The notes beneath the pieces were generated by a model, which was given only the letters and a program-made list of their open reading frames with translations, ran no database searches and was not told the DNA's origin. Made by a program: the position numbers and the translations under genes. Of a DNA stretch of 64,000 nucleotides, positions 45,329-54,957 are shown piece by piece. Within the stretch, counting starts at the first letter, position 1, and every line of letters begins with the position of its first letter. This DNA comes from JAJTFW01 sp903922455. GTDB lineage: Bacteria; Bacteroidota; Bacteroidia; AKYH767-A; OLB10. The stretch is taken from contig CALQEU020000005.1 in NCBI GenBank assembly GCA_943329665.2, forward strand, positions 86,563 to 150,562, written 5' to 3'.

Positions 45329-47050
45329 TTACCAGGCTAAATTCGTCCAAGCGGTGAACAACTCACGAGCGAAAGGATCGGCGTCTTCAATTTTCACAAT
45401 TTGCAAGGTATCAAACCAAGCAGTTGAAGATTTATTTAAGGATAATTGTCTTTCTTTTTTCTGACTGAATATTGTGAGGGTTGTAATCCCTTCTTTCAGT
45501 ACGCAGAGCTCATTCAAATTTCCTTCAACTTTCCAACCATTGCAAGAAATAATTTCATCATCCTTAGCAATCCCAGCAATTTCTGCTGGTGAGTTTGGCA
45601 ATACAGTAAGCACTTTCGTGATTCCACCTTCCACAACCACTCTTAATCCATACCATTGCTCGTGAATCTTTTTAGATGGGTGTGTCGACAACCAACAACC
45701 TACGGTAGGCAATAAATCTTGCAACATCTCTTCGTAAGATTTTCGCGAGTGAATTGCTTGATTAAAAATTTCTTCAACGCCCTTATCACTCATTGAGATT
45801 GCCAATCTTAAAATATCGGATTCGCGATAACCATTTTCATTGGTGGAAAAATCGTTAAAGAGATGAACATATAAATCATCGAGCGAATTTTTACCTTTAC
45901 TAGATCGCCGAATGTATAAGTCTAACATCAGTGCTACTACACAGCCTTCATCATAGATCGAAGTTTTGCGAGCGGGAACACCCGGAACATATCCATCCAA
46001 CCAAGTATCGAAACTACTCTCGGCTACGGAGCTACGAAAACGACCGTAATTATCTTTATGCTTTTGGATGCGTTGATTTAATTCTGAAAAAAACTCTTGC
46101 GTATTAAAAAATTTACTTCTTGCTAAAAATAAATCTCCATAGTAAGTAGTAAATCCTTCGTAAACCCATCCTAATCGACTATAATTTTCTTTGGTATAAT
46201 CATACTTCACAAAATCATGTGGACGCAATGTTTTCACATTCCATGCATGAAACAATTCATGCGATGCTACACCCATTAAATCCGAATACATCTCCTTATT
46301 CATCAGTTGATAGCCGGGCCCTAACGCTAAAACCGTACTGGCTTTATGTTCTACACCGTGGTAAAAACGATACGGCAATAACAACACTAAAAAATGATAC
46401 TCCGCAACAGGAAATGATTTCATCATATCGAGTTGCACACGAGTAAATGCTTCAAAATCGTTAATGATTTTTGTCCAGTCGGGCTGACATTCTCCATACA
46501 ACCAAATATGAAACTGATAATCATTCACCGAATAAGTGCGATGTTGCAATGATTTAGCAGCGAAAAAAGGAGCATCTAATAGTTCATCTAAATTTTCGGC
46601 TCGTAAAATATTATTCTCTATTTCTGGCAATGAGCAGGCGATTTGATAATCGGAAGGAATTTGCAAGTTAAGAAAATAAGGTTCATTCGCTTCGATGGGA
46701 TCATACAAAATACAATGCACGGGATTCAAATAAAGAAAATCGTTATCGAGCCAACAAGCGCCGGCATCGGGTTGTGCGGCATAATACTCATATTGCAAAA
46801 TAATTTTCCCGACAGGAGCTTCATCAATGCGCCATCGATCTTTATTTATTTTATGAATAGGAAGTTCCATTCCACTTTCCGTAGTAGCGATGAGTCCTCT
46901 TAAATTCTTTGCAAAATTTCCTAACTCATATCTACCTGGGCGCCATGAAGGCAGTTGGAATTCGATGGGCCCATGTTCCTTCACCTCCTTATGTGCTTCA
47001 ATGAATACAAATCGAGATTGAGGTACAGGTGTTTTAATAATGTATTTCAT
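45329..47050 (-). CDS. M61 family glycyl aminopeptidase-like protein with PDZ domain
   Basis: 573 residues. An N-terminal beta domain (~1-160) is followed by the gluzincin catalytic domain with zinc motif HELFHAWN (~265-272, HExxH) and a downstream Glu in WVYEGFTTYYGDLFLAR. A PDZ domain (~480-530; LTVLPNSPAEIAGIAKDDEI) lies near the C-terminus. This is the M61 plan. There is no signal peptide, so the enzyme is probably cytoplasmic. Substrate unknown. Divergent from lpdA across 347 nt. Confidence 0.93.
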   Translation of the reverse strand: MKYIIKTPVPQSRFVFIEAHKEVKEHGPIEFQLPSWRPGRYELGNFAKNLRGLIATTESGMELPIHKINKDRWRIDEAPVGKIILQYEYYAAQPDAGACWLDNDFLYLNPVHCILYDPIEANEPYFLNLQIPSDYQIACSLPEIENNILRAENLDELLDAPFFAAKSLQHRTYSVNDYQFHIWLYGECQPDWTKIINDFEAFTRVQLDMMKSFPVAEYHFLVLLLPYRFYHGVEHKASTVLALGPGYQLMNKEMYSDLMGVASHELFHAWNVKTLRPHDFVKYDYTKENYSRLGWVYEGFTTYYGDLFLARSKFFNTQEFFSELNQRIQKHKDNYGRFRSSVAESSFDTWLDGYVPGVPARKTSIYDEGCVVALMLDLYIRRSSKGKNSLDDLYVHLFNDFSTNENGYRESDILRLAISMSDKGVEEIFNQAIHSRKSYEEMLQDLLPTVGCWLSTHPSKKIHEQWYGLRVVVEGGITKVLTVLPNSPAEIAGIAKDDEIISCNGWKVEGNLNELCVLKEGITTLTIFSQKKERQLSLNKSSTAWFDTLQIVKIEDADPFARELFTAWTNLAW

Positions 47051-47366
47051 AGTAGTAATTCACTACAAATCTAAAACAATAAAGAAGCTAAAAATTTAAT
47101 AAAAGTGATTAAAGAAGCATCCTATCAACAATCCAAATCAGATCGATAATTCTTTGCTTTACAACAATATAAGCTTTTATCTCGTGAAAATCAATCACTT
47201 TTAATCGATGTTATTAAATCCTTTAATCTAAATTATGCTAAAGCATAATTTCCCCTTCGGGCTGACACAAAACGAAGTTTTTGTCAGGATTAACCCTATT
47301 TGCTTATCGTTTAACGCTTCAATCTACCAATTCCACCTTATAATTTTTTATTGCATAAAATGGGGT
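47051..47366. other. Divergent intergenic region with two hairpins
   Basis: No gene lies between M61 and the lpdA promoter. A perfect palindrome AAATTATGCT-AA-AGCATAATTT spans 47230-47251, and an imperfect stem CTGACACAAAAC...GTTTTTGTCAG spans 47264-47289 (each end pairing CTGAC/GTCAG). The first resembles the centre of the palindrome at 26573-26610. Confidence 0.7.
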
Positions 47367-47374
47367 TAACTTTG
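47367..47374 (+). promoter_or_regulatory. Promoter -7 box TAACTTTG of lpdA
   Basis: TAACTTTG fits TAnnTTTG and lies 23 nt before the lpdA ATG. No exact -33 TTTG at 19-nt spacing. Confidence 0.5.
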
Positions 47375-47397
47375 CTCTCTCAAAAGAATATCTTGAT

Positions 47398-48786
47398 ATG
47401 CAATACGATTTGATAGTAATGGGCACTGGTCCTGGTGGATATGTAGCAGCCATTAGAGCTAGCCAACTTGGATTAAAAACAGCAGTAATTGAAAAAGAAT
47501 CCTTAGGGGGCATTTGCCTGAACTGGGGATGCATTCCAACGAAAGCATTATTAAAAAGTGCTCAAGTATTTGAATACTTAAAACATGCTGGCGATTATGG
47601 TATCACTGTGAATGAATACAGTGCCGATTTCAATAAAATGATTGGAAGAAGCCGAGATGTGGCTGATGGAATGAGCAAAGGGATTCAATTTTTATTGAAG
47701 AAAAATAAAATTGATGTCATCAACGGCTACGGAAAAATTAAGCAGGGAAAAAAAGTAGAAGTAACCGCTGCAGATGGTACAGCAACCACGTACGAAGCGC
47801 AACATATCATTTTAGCAACAGGAGCACGCAGCAGAGTATTGCCTGGACTCGAGCAAGACGGAAAAAAAGTTATTGGATACCGTGAAGCGATGACCTTACC
47901 TACGCTACCAACATCCATGGTCATTGTTGGATCAGGTGCTATCGGATGTGAGTTTGCTTATTTCTATAATAGCTTGGGTACGAAAGTGACCATTGTTGAA
48001 TTTATGTCGAATATCGTTCCGATTGAAGACGAAGATATATCAAAGCAATTGGCACGATCATTCAAGAAATCAGGAATAAATATTATGACTGAATCTAGCG
48101 TTGAGAGTGTGGATAGTGCGGGTGCAGGATGTAAAGTGAAAGTAAAAACTAGAAAGGGAGAAGAAATTATCGATTGTGATATCGTTTTATCGGCTGTAGG
48201 AATTACTCCTAATATTGAAAATATTGGCTTAGAAGATGTAGGTGTCATCACCGACAAAGGAAAAGTATTAGTAAACGATTACTACCAAACAAATATTCCG
48301 GGCGTTTATGCCATTGGTGATATTGTAAAAGGTCCGTCATTAGCACATGTTGCTTCTGCAGAAGGAATTTTATGTGTAGAAAAGATTGCAGGTCTTTCGG
48401 TACACCCCATTAATTACGGAAACATTCCAGGATGCACGTATTGCATTCCTGAAATTGCTTCTGTTGGAATGACAGAAAAAGCAGCGAAAGAAGCGGGTAT
48501 CGAAATTAAAGTTGGAAAGTTCCCATTCTCTGCGAGTGGAAAAGCGAAAGCAGCGGGCGCCAGCGATGGGTTTGTAAAAGTTATTTTTGATGCGAAATAC
48601 GGTGAGTGGTTAGGTGCACACATGATTGGCACGAATGTAACCGAGATGATTGCAGAAGTTGTGGTAGCTCGTAACTTAGAAACGACAGGACACGAAATCA
48701 TTAAATCGATTCATCCGCATCCAACCATGAGCGAAGCCATTATGGAAGCTGCTGCAGATGCATATGGCGAAGTGATTCACATGTAA
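47398..48786 (+). CDS. lpdA: Dihydrolipoyl dehydrogenase (E3)
   Basis: A 462-residue flavoprotein disulfide reductase that reoxidises lipoyl groups of 2-oxoacid dehydrogenases and the glycine cleavage system. The FAD motif is VMGTGPGGYVAAI. The redox disulfide is in GGICLNWGCIPTKALL. The NAD site is VIVGSGAIGCEFAYF, the second FAD segment is YAIGDIVKG, and the C-terminal catalytic pair is in SIHPHPTMSE. It may serve both the fused E1 at 7130 and gcvT at 1296. Monocistronic with its own promoter and terminator. Confidence 0.97.
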   Translation: MQYDLIVMGTGPGGYVAAIRASQLGLKTAVIEKESLGGICLNWGCIPTKALLKSAQVFEYLKHAGDYGITVNEYSADFNKMIGRSRDVADGMSKGIQFLLKKNKIDVINGYGKIKQGKKVEVTAADGTATTYEAQHIILATGARSRVLPGLEQDGKKVIGYREAMTLPTLPTSMVIVGSGAIGCEFAYFYNSLGTKVTIVEFMSNIVPIEDEDISKQLARSFKKSGINIMTESSVESVDSAGAGCKVKVKTRKGEEIIDCDIVLSAVGITPNIENIGLEDVGVITDKGKVLVNDYYQTNIPGVYAIGDIVKGPSLAHVASAEGILCVEKIAGLSVHPINYGNIPGCTYCIPEIASVGMTEKAAKEAGIEIKVGKFPFSASGKAKAAGASDGFVKVIFDAKYGEWLGAHMIGTNVTEMIAEVVVARNLETTGHEIIKSIHPHPTMSEAIMEAAADAYGEVIHM

Positions 48787-48812
48787 ATTTATTTCCATCA
48801 ATAAATAAATAA

Positions 48813-48845
48813 GAAAAGGGAGCTGTTAGTTCCCTTTTCCTATTT
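48813..48845 (+). terminator. Rho-independent terminator after lpdA
   Basis: Stem GAAAAGGGA / TCCCTTTTC with a 9-nt loop lies 26 nt after the lpdA stop, followed by CTATTTT. Confidence 0.85.
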
Positions 48846-49008
48846 TAATTAGATTCAACTCAAATTAAATGAATTTACATTAATCAAAACAACTTCTCAA
48901 GTGTCCTTTTGTGTCCTCGTTTTTCTCTAGTGTTAAAAAAAGTTAAAATCCAGAAAGATAATCCTCAATATTGCTAGAGTTTAAAAAAGTTTTGCTACTA
49001 AAAACATC

Positions 49009-49122
49009 CTAAAAATCAATTCGATAGCCGAGAACAGGAATCAGTGGAGTTTGATAATACGTTTTCACTTTCCATGTTTTCGCATAAAAAAAAGCTACTA
49101 GAATAAAAAAATCATCGATGAT
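49009..49122 (-). pseudogene. Possible C-terminal remnant of an outer-membrane protein
   Basis: The minus strand encodes about 38 residues ending KTWKVKTYYQTPLIPVLGYRIDF before a stop (49009-49011). The alternating pattern and final aromatic residue resemble the last strands of an outer-membrane barrel. The frame has no start and is closed upstream by TAA at 49123-49125. In the +1-shifted frame just upstream, VLFSSNGKLFNFKDKSS continues the protein-like reading, with a T7 run between, suggesting a frameshifted relic. Chance cannot be excluded. The rest of the lpdA-rlmD gap (48846-49182) shows nothing else. Confidence 0.3.
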
Positions 49123-49182
49123 TTATCTTTGAAATTAAATAATTTTCCATTTGACGAGAATAACACCTTTCTAATTTTCACG

Positions 49183-50583
49183 CTATTTCAACTCCAACAA
49201 AGCCACACTCTCTACATGCGCCGTATGAGGAAACATATCGACCGCTTGCACTTTTACTAAGGTATACTTTTCAGATAGCATTAATAAATCACGAGCTTGT
49301 GTACCTGGATTACAACTTACATACACAATACGAGGACAATTACTCTTGAGTAATTGCGCCACCACATCTTCATGCATTCCAGATCGAGGTGGATCGGTGA
49401 TAATTACATCGGGCTTGCCTTCTTGATTAAACAATTCATCACTCAATAAATCTTTCATATCGCCTGCAAAAAAAACGGAGTTTTTAATATCGTTTAACTC
49501 CGCGTTTAGCTTTGCATTATCAATGGACTCTTCTACATATTCAATGCCTACTACTTTCTTTGCTAATGCAGCAACGAATAAAGCGATGGTTCCGGTACCC
49601 GTATACAAATCGTAAACAATATCCGTCTTTTTTATCGCAGCAAATTCACGAGCTAATTGATATAAAGCTAATGTTTGCGTAGGATTGGTTTGAAAAAATG
49701 ATTTAGGACCAATTCGAAATTGCAATCCTTCCATCTCCTCTGTGATGTAAGGCAATCCCGACCAAGTATGCACTACCAAATCATGAAATGTATCATTCCC
49801 TTTTGGATTGATGACATACAGTAAGGAAGTAATTTGTGGAAACGTTTGCTCGAGATGTTTCAGTAATCCTTCTAGCTTTTCGCGATCATTTTTATACACC
49901 ATTACAATCACCATCAATCCACCCGCCAACGTATTTCGAATGATGAGTCCGCGCATCATTCCTTCTTTATGACGAATATTCATGAAAGGCATCTCATTCG
50001 TAAGACAGTATTCTCGTACCGCTAAACGAATAGCATTGGAAGGATCGGGTTGCAAGTAGCAATTTTCAATATCCAATACCTTATCAAATTTACCAGCAAT
50101 ATGAAATCCTAATCCAGGTCCAGAAATTTCATTGGTTGCTGAAAATTCTTCAAAGTTGAGCCACTTTCTATCGGCAAAGGAATAATCTAATTTATTTCGA
50201 TAATGCTTTGTAAGTGATGAGCCCAGAATAGGGATTAAATTTACATTCTCAAATTTTCCAATTCGTTCCAAGGCATCCTTCACTTGTTTTTCCTTAAATG
50301 TTAGTTGACTCGCATAATCCAAATACTGCCATTTACAACCTCCACATGTGCCAAAATGTTCACAAAAAGGCTCCCTTCTAAGCGAGGAAGGTTTCTTCAC
50401 TACCGTCACTTCCGCTTCGATATAAGATTTTTTTTTCTTCTTCACATAAACATCCACGATATCTCCTGGCACCGCTTTATCAATAAAAACCACCATACCT
50501 TCGTGCTTAGCCATCGCTTTGCCCTCATCGGCCATCTCAATCACTTCTAAATCAGTCAGAATTTTTCCTTTCAAAATATGCAA
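49183..50583 (-). CDS. rlmD: RlmD/TrmA family RNA (uracil-5) methyltransferase
   Basis: 466 residues. An N-terminal TRAM domain (~1-60) is followed by iron-sulfur cluster cysteines in CEHFGTCGGCKW, the SAM-binding VYDLYTGTGTIALF, ITDPPRSGM and the catalytic Cys in VYVSCNPGTQ. The family methylates U747 or U1939 of 23S rRNA or U54 of tRNA; the cluster favours RlmD/RlmCD-type enzymes. No ATG is available. The start is TTG at 50583, just after an in-frame stop, or TTG at 50574. Confidence 0.92.
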   Translation of the reverse strand: MHILKGKILTDLEVIEMADEGKAMAKHEGMVVFIDKAVPGDIVDVYVKKKKKSYIEAEVTVVKKPSSLRREPFCEHFGTCGGCKWQYLDYASQLTFKEKQVKDALERIGKFENVNLIPILGSSLTKHYRNKLDYSFADRKWLNFEEFSATNEISGPGLGFHIAGKFDKVLDIENCYLQPDPSNAIRLAVREYCLTNEMPFMNIRHKEGMMRGLIIRNTLAGGLMVIVMVYKNDREKLEGLLKHLEQTFPQITSLLYVINPKGNDTFHDLVVHTWSGLPYITEEMEGLQFRIGPKSFFQTNPTQTLALYQLAREFAAIKKTDIVYDLYTGTGTIALFVAALAKKVVGIEYVEESIDNAKLNAELNDIKNSVFFAGDMKDLLSDELFNQEGKPDVIITDPPRSGMHEDVVAQLLKSNCPRIVYVSCNPGTQARDLLMLSEKYTLVKVQAVDMFPHTAHVESVALLELK

Positions 50584-50655
50584 CGTTTACCGCTATAAAA
50601 CCGTCCTTTTACAAAACAGATACAATTTCTTAGCTAATTAGTTTGCAAATTTAGA

Positions 50656-50663
50656 TAACTTTG
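50656..50663 (+). promoter_or_regulatory. Promoter -7 box TAACTTTG of the T9SS type B gene
   Basis: The box lies 15 nt before the ATG at 50679 and overlaps an upstream in-frame TTG, which argues against that TTG as the start. Confidence 0.5.
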
Positions 50664-50678
50664 AAGAGTCTCAGGTCG

Positions 50679-53066
50679 ATGAAACGAAAGCTACTTGTAT
50701 TTATTTTTCTTTTTTCAGCAAATTGGGTAAGTGCCTTCCATATTGCAGGGGGAGATCTTACGTCAAAATGGCTTTTCGGTAATACTTTTGAAATTAAACT
50801 CACACTGTATAGGGATTGCTCAAATCCGAATGCTGCTTATTTTGATCCTACTATCATTATTGCCGCTTATACCCTAAATGGCAGTGTTCTTCAAGATTCA
50901 TTTCACATCGATTTAGCGAACGTTATTCCGCTTGAGTATTCAGGATTAGGATGTGTGCAGCCTCCTGCCATTTGCATGCAAGCCGGCACCTACGTCAGAA
51001 ATATACAGCTCCCTGCAGGGGCGGGTGGTTATTATTTGGTTTGGGAAAGATGTTGTCGAAATATTGCGGTAATTAATCTTCAAAGTCCAAGTCAAACAGG
51101 CATGGCTTTTTACCATGAAATGGCAGATCCCATTTTAGCAAACTCAAGCCCTTCATTTGATAGTCCACCACTCCCCTATACTTGTATAGGGCAATTATTC
51201 CGCTTTAGTTTTCACGCAACCGATGCGGATGGCGATTCATTGGTCTATGAAATGAGTACACCATTGGCGGGTGGAAATTCAAGTAATCAGAGCCCGAATC
51301 CGTTTAGTTATCTTAACTCTCCCGGGGGACAAAATTTAATACCCGAACCTAGCCCTTATGCTAATTCAATTTGGGGTTTTGGATATGGCATTTCGGATGT
51401 TTGTGGAAGTGCTGTTCCGCTGGTGATGGATCCAGTAACAGGAATAGTCGAAGGAGTGCCCGATGTACCCGGCTTTTACGCTATGGCTGCAACAATTTAT
51501 GAATATAGAAATGGCGTCCTCATTGGCTTGGTGAGAAGGGAAATTGAATTCACCGTTTTACTTTGCGAGGGCAATGCACAACCCAATTTATCAGCATCCG
51601 TAAAAAATGCAGACTACGAAATTTATGCCACCGATACATTGTGTTTCGATGTAACGGCTCGTGATCCAGATGGTGATTCATTGTACTTGATTTACAAAGG
51701 TGATATTTTCAGTAATTCAGCTGCAGCAGGATTACCTCCCCCTTATGCCATAACTTCTGACACCAGTGGAATAGATTCAATTAGAGTACAATTTTGTTGG
51801 AATACACAATGCAATCAAGCTAGAGATTCAGCTTATAAAGTTCAATATGAAATAACAGATAATGGTTGCCCACTACCACTTACATCGTTGGGAAAAGTAA
51901 CCATCCTTGTTAAACCTGTACCAATTATTGAAAAACCAAATCTACTTTGCTTGGAATTGCAAAGCACATTAGTTAAAGTCAATAAAAATCCGCAGGCGGA
52001 AATTATTCCACGCTATTTTTTAAACTACAAATTATTTCGAAGTGTGAATGGAAGCAACTTCCAATTGTTACAATCAGTAGAAGACCCTTCTCAATTTACT
52101 TTTGTTGATTCGGGGGCAAGTAATCCAATACTACTTGACTATTGTTATTACGTTATCGCGACGAACAGTTGTGGTGTAGAAAGTTTTCACTCGGATACGC
52201 TCTGCAGTATCACTCAAATAAATGAAAATGTAAATTACATTGAAAGTGTTAGTGTCACTTCAAAAAATCGTGTTGGGTTAGATTGGGAAGATTTTCCAGA
52301 TGGCATGTATGGTACTTATGTCATTGAAAAAAGAATAAACGAACCCAATTCCGTTTATCAAGAAGTTGCTCGACTCAACAATTACACGAAATATACATGG
52401 GAAGATGATGCTGTATTCACTTCCAACTTTTCCTATTGCTATCGATTGAAAAATATTAATTTTTGTGAAAACGAAAGTGAATACAGCAATGAAGCTTGTA
52501 CTATTTTATTGCAAGGGGAAAGTACTCAATTTTCGAATCGTTTAAAATGGAATGAATATATTCAATGGAAAGGAAGTGTTTTGAATTATAATTTAGGACG
52601 TGGTAGTGATGAAAATAATTTGACAACTTCGTTCATACCTTATGTTCAATTTCCATCCAACTTTCGCATTTTTGAAGATGAGAATATTCCATTGCTAGGA
52701 GGAGTTTATTATTATAAAATTCATGCAACCGAAGGGCAAGGCGGCAATAACGCAACCAGTTTTTCCAATGAGGTAGAATTAGTACAACCTCCGTTACTTT
52801 ATATTCCGAACGCTTTTTCACCAAATGATGATGCTGGAAATAATACTTGGGGACCTGCCTTTTCATTTGTCAAGTCATTTGAAATTTCTGTTTACAATCG
52901 ATGGGGACAAAAAGTTTTTTCGTCGGCAAGTTTAAACACTACTTGGGATGGAAAATACAATGGTGCTGATTGTCAACAAGGCGTTTATTTATTTAAAATT
53001 AAATTCTATGGTTTTTCGTCTGCTGATCCCATCGAAAAAATGGGTACTGTCACTCTTCTTCGATAG
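50679..53066 (+). CDS. Secreted protein with gliding-motility-type (T9SS type B) C-terminal domain
   Basis: 795 residues. The signal peptide (MKRKLLVFIFLFSANWVSA) supports the ATG at 50679. The N-terminal half holds repeated beta domains with Cys pairs and DADGDSLVYEMSTP / DPDGDSLYLIY stretches resembling cadherin-like calcium-binding repeats. Fibronectin-III-like repeats follow (~470-680). The C-terminal ~85 residues (LYIPNAFSPNDDAGNN ... YNRWGQKVFSS ... GVYLFKIKFYG) are the T9SS type B signal of gliding-motility-associated proteins. It is probably exported across the outer membrane as a large adhesin-like protein. Specific function unknown. Single gene. Confidence 0.9.
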   Translation: MKRKLLVFIFLFSANWVSAFHIAGGDLTSKWLFGNTFEIKLTLYRDCSNPNAAYFDPTIIIAAYTLNGSVLQDSFHIDLANVIPLEYSGLGCVQPPAICMQAGTYVRNIQLPAGAGGYYLVWERCCRNIAVINLQSPSQTGMAFYHEMADPILANSSPSFDSPPLPYTCIGQLFRFSFHATDADGDSLVYEMSTPLAGGNSSNQSPNPFSYLNSPGGQNLIPEPSPYANSIWGFGYGISDVCGSAVPLVMDPVTGIVEGVPDVPGFYAMAATIYEYRNGVLIGLVRREIEFTVLLCEGNAQPNLSASVKNADYEIYATDTLCFDVTARDPDGDSLYLIYKGDIFSNSAAAGLPPPYAITSDTSGIDSIRVQFCWNTQCNQARDSAYKVQYEITDNGCPLPLTSLGKVTILVKPVPIIEKPNLLCLELQSTLVKVNKNPQAEIIPRYFLNYKLFRSVNGSNFQLLQSVEDPSQFTFVDSGASNPILLDYCYYVIATNSCGVESFHSDTLCSITQINENVNYIESVSVTSKNRVGLDWEDFPDGMYGTYVIEKRINEPNSVYQEVARLNNYTKYTWEDDAVFTSNFSYCYRLKNINFCENESEYSNEACTILLQGESTQFSNRLKWNEYIQWKGSVLNYNLGRGSDENNLTTSFIPYVQFPSNFRIFEDENIPLLGGVYYYKIHATEGQGGNNATSFSNEVELVQPPLLYIPNAFSPNDDAGNNTWGPAFSFVKSFEISVYNRWGQKVFSSASLNTTWDGKYNGADCQQGVYLFKIKFYGFSSADPIEKMGTVTLLR

Positions 53067-53085
53067 ATTTTGTAGTCTTTTTTGA

Positions 53086-53116
53086 TTGGTTCAGGACTCC
53101 TGATTTCATACCTTTG
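53086..53116 (+). promoter_or_regulatory. rocD promoter: -33 TTG, 20-nt spacer, -7 TACCTTTG
   Basis: TTG at 53086-53088 and TACCTTTG at 53109-53116 match the Bacteroidota two-part promoter. The -7 box lies 17 nt before the rocD ATG. Confidence 0.6.
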
Positions 53117-53133
53117 CCTTAATTCTGAAAAAC

Positions 53134-54363
53134 ATGCGATTCGAATCTTCCATCTTGACCAGCGAGCAAGCTATTAAACTTGAAAATAAATACGGTGCTC
53201 ACAATTATCACCCTTTGCCTGTTGTTATTAGCAGAGGCGAAGGAGTGTTTTTATGGGATGTAGAAGGGAAAAGATATTATGATTTTTTAGCTGCTTATTC
53301 AGCCGTTAATCAGGGCCATTGTCATCCTCGCATCATTCAAGCTTTAATAAATCAAGCTTCTAAATTAACACTTACTTCGCGCGCCTTTCACAATGATGTT
53401 TTAGGGGAATACGAAGAATTCATGACACAACTTTTTGGTTTTGATAAACTCTTGCCAATGAATACAGGCGTAGAAGGTGGTGAGACTGCCTTAAAACTTG
53501 CGCGACGTTGGGGTTACGATGTGAAAGGAGTAAAAAAGAATGAAGCGAAAATTATTTTTGCAGAAGGAAATTTTTGGGGAAGAACATTATCTGCTATTTC
53601 CGCAAGTACCGATCCGACTAGTTATAGTGGATTTGGTCCGTACATGCCCGGTTTCGAAATTGTTCCTTACAATGATATTACAGCACTAGAAAAAGCATTT
53701 GAAGATCCCAACGTTGTTGCATTTATGGTGGAACCCATCCAAGGAGAAGCAGGTGTTGTTGTTCCGGATGAAGGGTATTTGAAAAAAGTAAGTGCTTTGT
53801 GTAAAGCAAAAAATGTTTTGTTCATTGCAGATGAAGTACAAACTGGAATTGCACGTACTGGCAAAATGTTAGCATGTGATCACGAAGGAGTAAAACCGGA
53901 TATATTAATTTTAGGAAAAGCGTTATCAGGAGGTGTAATGCCTGTTTCAGCCGTGTTAGCAAACGATGAAATCATGTTGACCATCCATCCCGGCGAACAT
54001 GGTTCAACATACGGTGGAAATCCTTTAGCTTGCAAAGTTGCCATGGCTGCAATGCAAGTGGTGTTAGATGAAAAACTAGCTGAAAATGCAGCCGTACTCG
54101 GCGAATTATTCCGCAGCGAGATGCGAAAAATAAAATCGGATCGAGTAAAGTTAATCAGAGGAAAAGGACTCTTTAACGCTGTTATTATTGAAGAGAAAGA
54201 TGGAATTAACGCCTTAGATATCTGTATTAAACTCAAGGAAAATGGCTTGTTGGCAAAACCAACGCATGGCGATATCATTCGATTTGCTCCACCACTTGTC
54301 ATCAATGAAGAACAACTATTAGAATGTTGTTCCATCATTCGGAGAACAATAGAAGGTTTGTAA
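53134..54363 (+). CDS. rocD: Ornithine--oxo-acid aminotransferase
   Basis: A 409-residue class III PLP aminotransferase that converts ornithine and 2-oxoglutarate to glutamate-semialdehyde and glutamate. The PLP lysine is Lys262 in LILGKALSGG. YGAHNYHPLPVVISRGEG, DFLAAYSAVNQGHCHP, MNTGVEGGETALKLAR, the PLP-contacting FIADEVQTG and HGSTYGGNPLACKVA are standard for ornithine aminotransferase rather than acetylornithine aminotransferase. Length is typical. Converges on the DUF4199 gene after 26 nt. Confidence 0.95.
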   Translation: MRFESSILTSEQAIKLENKYGAHNYHPLPVVISRGEGVFLWDVEGKRYYDFLAAYSAVNQGHCHPRIIQALINQASKLTLTSRAFHNDVLGEYEEFMTQLFGFDKLLPMNTGVEGGETALKLARRWGYDVKGVKKNEAKIIFAEGNFWGRTLSAISASTDPTSYSGFGPYMPGFEIVPYNDITALEKAFEDPNVVAFMVEPIQGEAGVVVPDEGYLKKVSALCKAKNVLFIADEVQTGIARTGKMLACDHEGVKPDILILGKALSGGVMPVSAVLANDEIMLTIHPGEHGSTYGGNPLACKVAMAAMQVVLDEKLAENAAVLGELFRSEMRKIKSDRVKLIRGKGLFNAVIIEEKDGINALDICIKLKENGLLAKPTHGDIIRFAPPLVINEEQLLECCSIIRRTIEGL

Positions 54364-54389
54364 AAAAAAACTATTTTTTTTACTCTTGG

Positions 54390-54899
54390 CTAAGCAATCT
54401 CTTCGGGATTGGGCTTCTTTAAAACGGCAGCCATAATTAAGGATATCAACGTTCCAATAAAGATTAATCCTAATAATGTCCATGTAAACATCCAAAATGG
54501 AGTTTGGAATTTTGCGCTTTGATTGATGGATTGTTCAATTTGTTCCTCAGGCATACCCATCTCCAACATTTTATTCATTTGTTTCTCTTGAACAAACATC
54601 ATGAATTCCGGGTCAATCACACTTACATATAATAAAGTGTAAGCCGAAATAATGATCCCACCAATAACGCATATTAACAATCCTTGCTTAAAGACATCCG
54701 AAAACTTCATCCAACCATTACCTATGGTTGCTTTGTATTCCTTAGCGGCTAAAACAATACAGATAACAGGAATCGCCATACTTAAAAGATTAAATACCCA
54801 ACTCATATCGGAGCGTGTAAGGTCGGTAACGAACATCAAAAGACTCCAAACTATGTTAATACCGCTGTATATTAAAGCGTACTTAAGTGCTATTTTCAT
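54390..54899 (-). CDS. DUF4199 family membrane protein
   Basis: 169 residues with four predicted transmembrane helices (~8-25, 35-52, 70-92, 132-158) and a soluble loop (~93-130) rich in Met, Glu and Gln. The fold and the KFSDVFKQGLLICVIGGII stretch match DUF4199, a Bacteroidota family of unknown function. It is divergent from the trypsin-like protease gene with 58 nt between starts. Confidence 0.85.
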   Translation of the reverse strand: MKIALKYALIYSGINIVWSLLMFVTDLTRSDMSWVFNLLSMAIPVICIVLAAKEYKATIGNGWMKFSDVFKQGLLICVIGGIIISAYTLLYVSVIDPEFMMFVQEKQMNKMLEMGMPEEQIEQSINQSAKFQTPFWMFTWTLLGLIFIGTLISLIMAAVLKKPNPEEIA

Positions 54900-54957
54900 G
54901 GTTTATGTTGCTTAATTTTACATCAAAGAAAAGTCTTTCTGAACAAAGAACAAATTC

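Noticed and set aside
54385..54415. GCAATC..GATTG hairpin between rocD and the DUF4199 gene as a terminator
   Set aside because: It overlaps the DUF4199 coding end and has a mispaired stem without a following T-run on the rocD strand.
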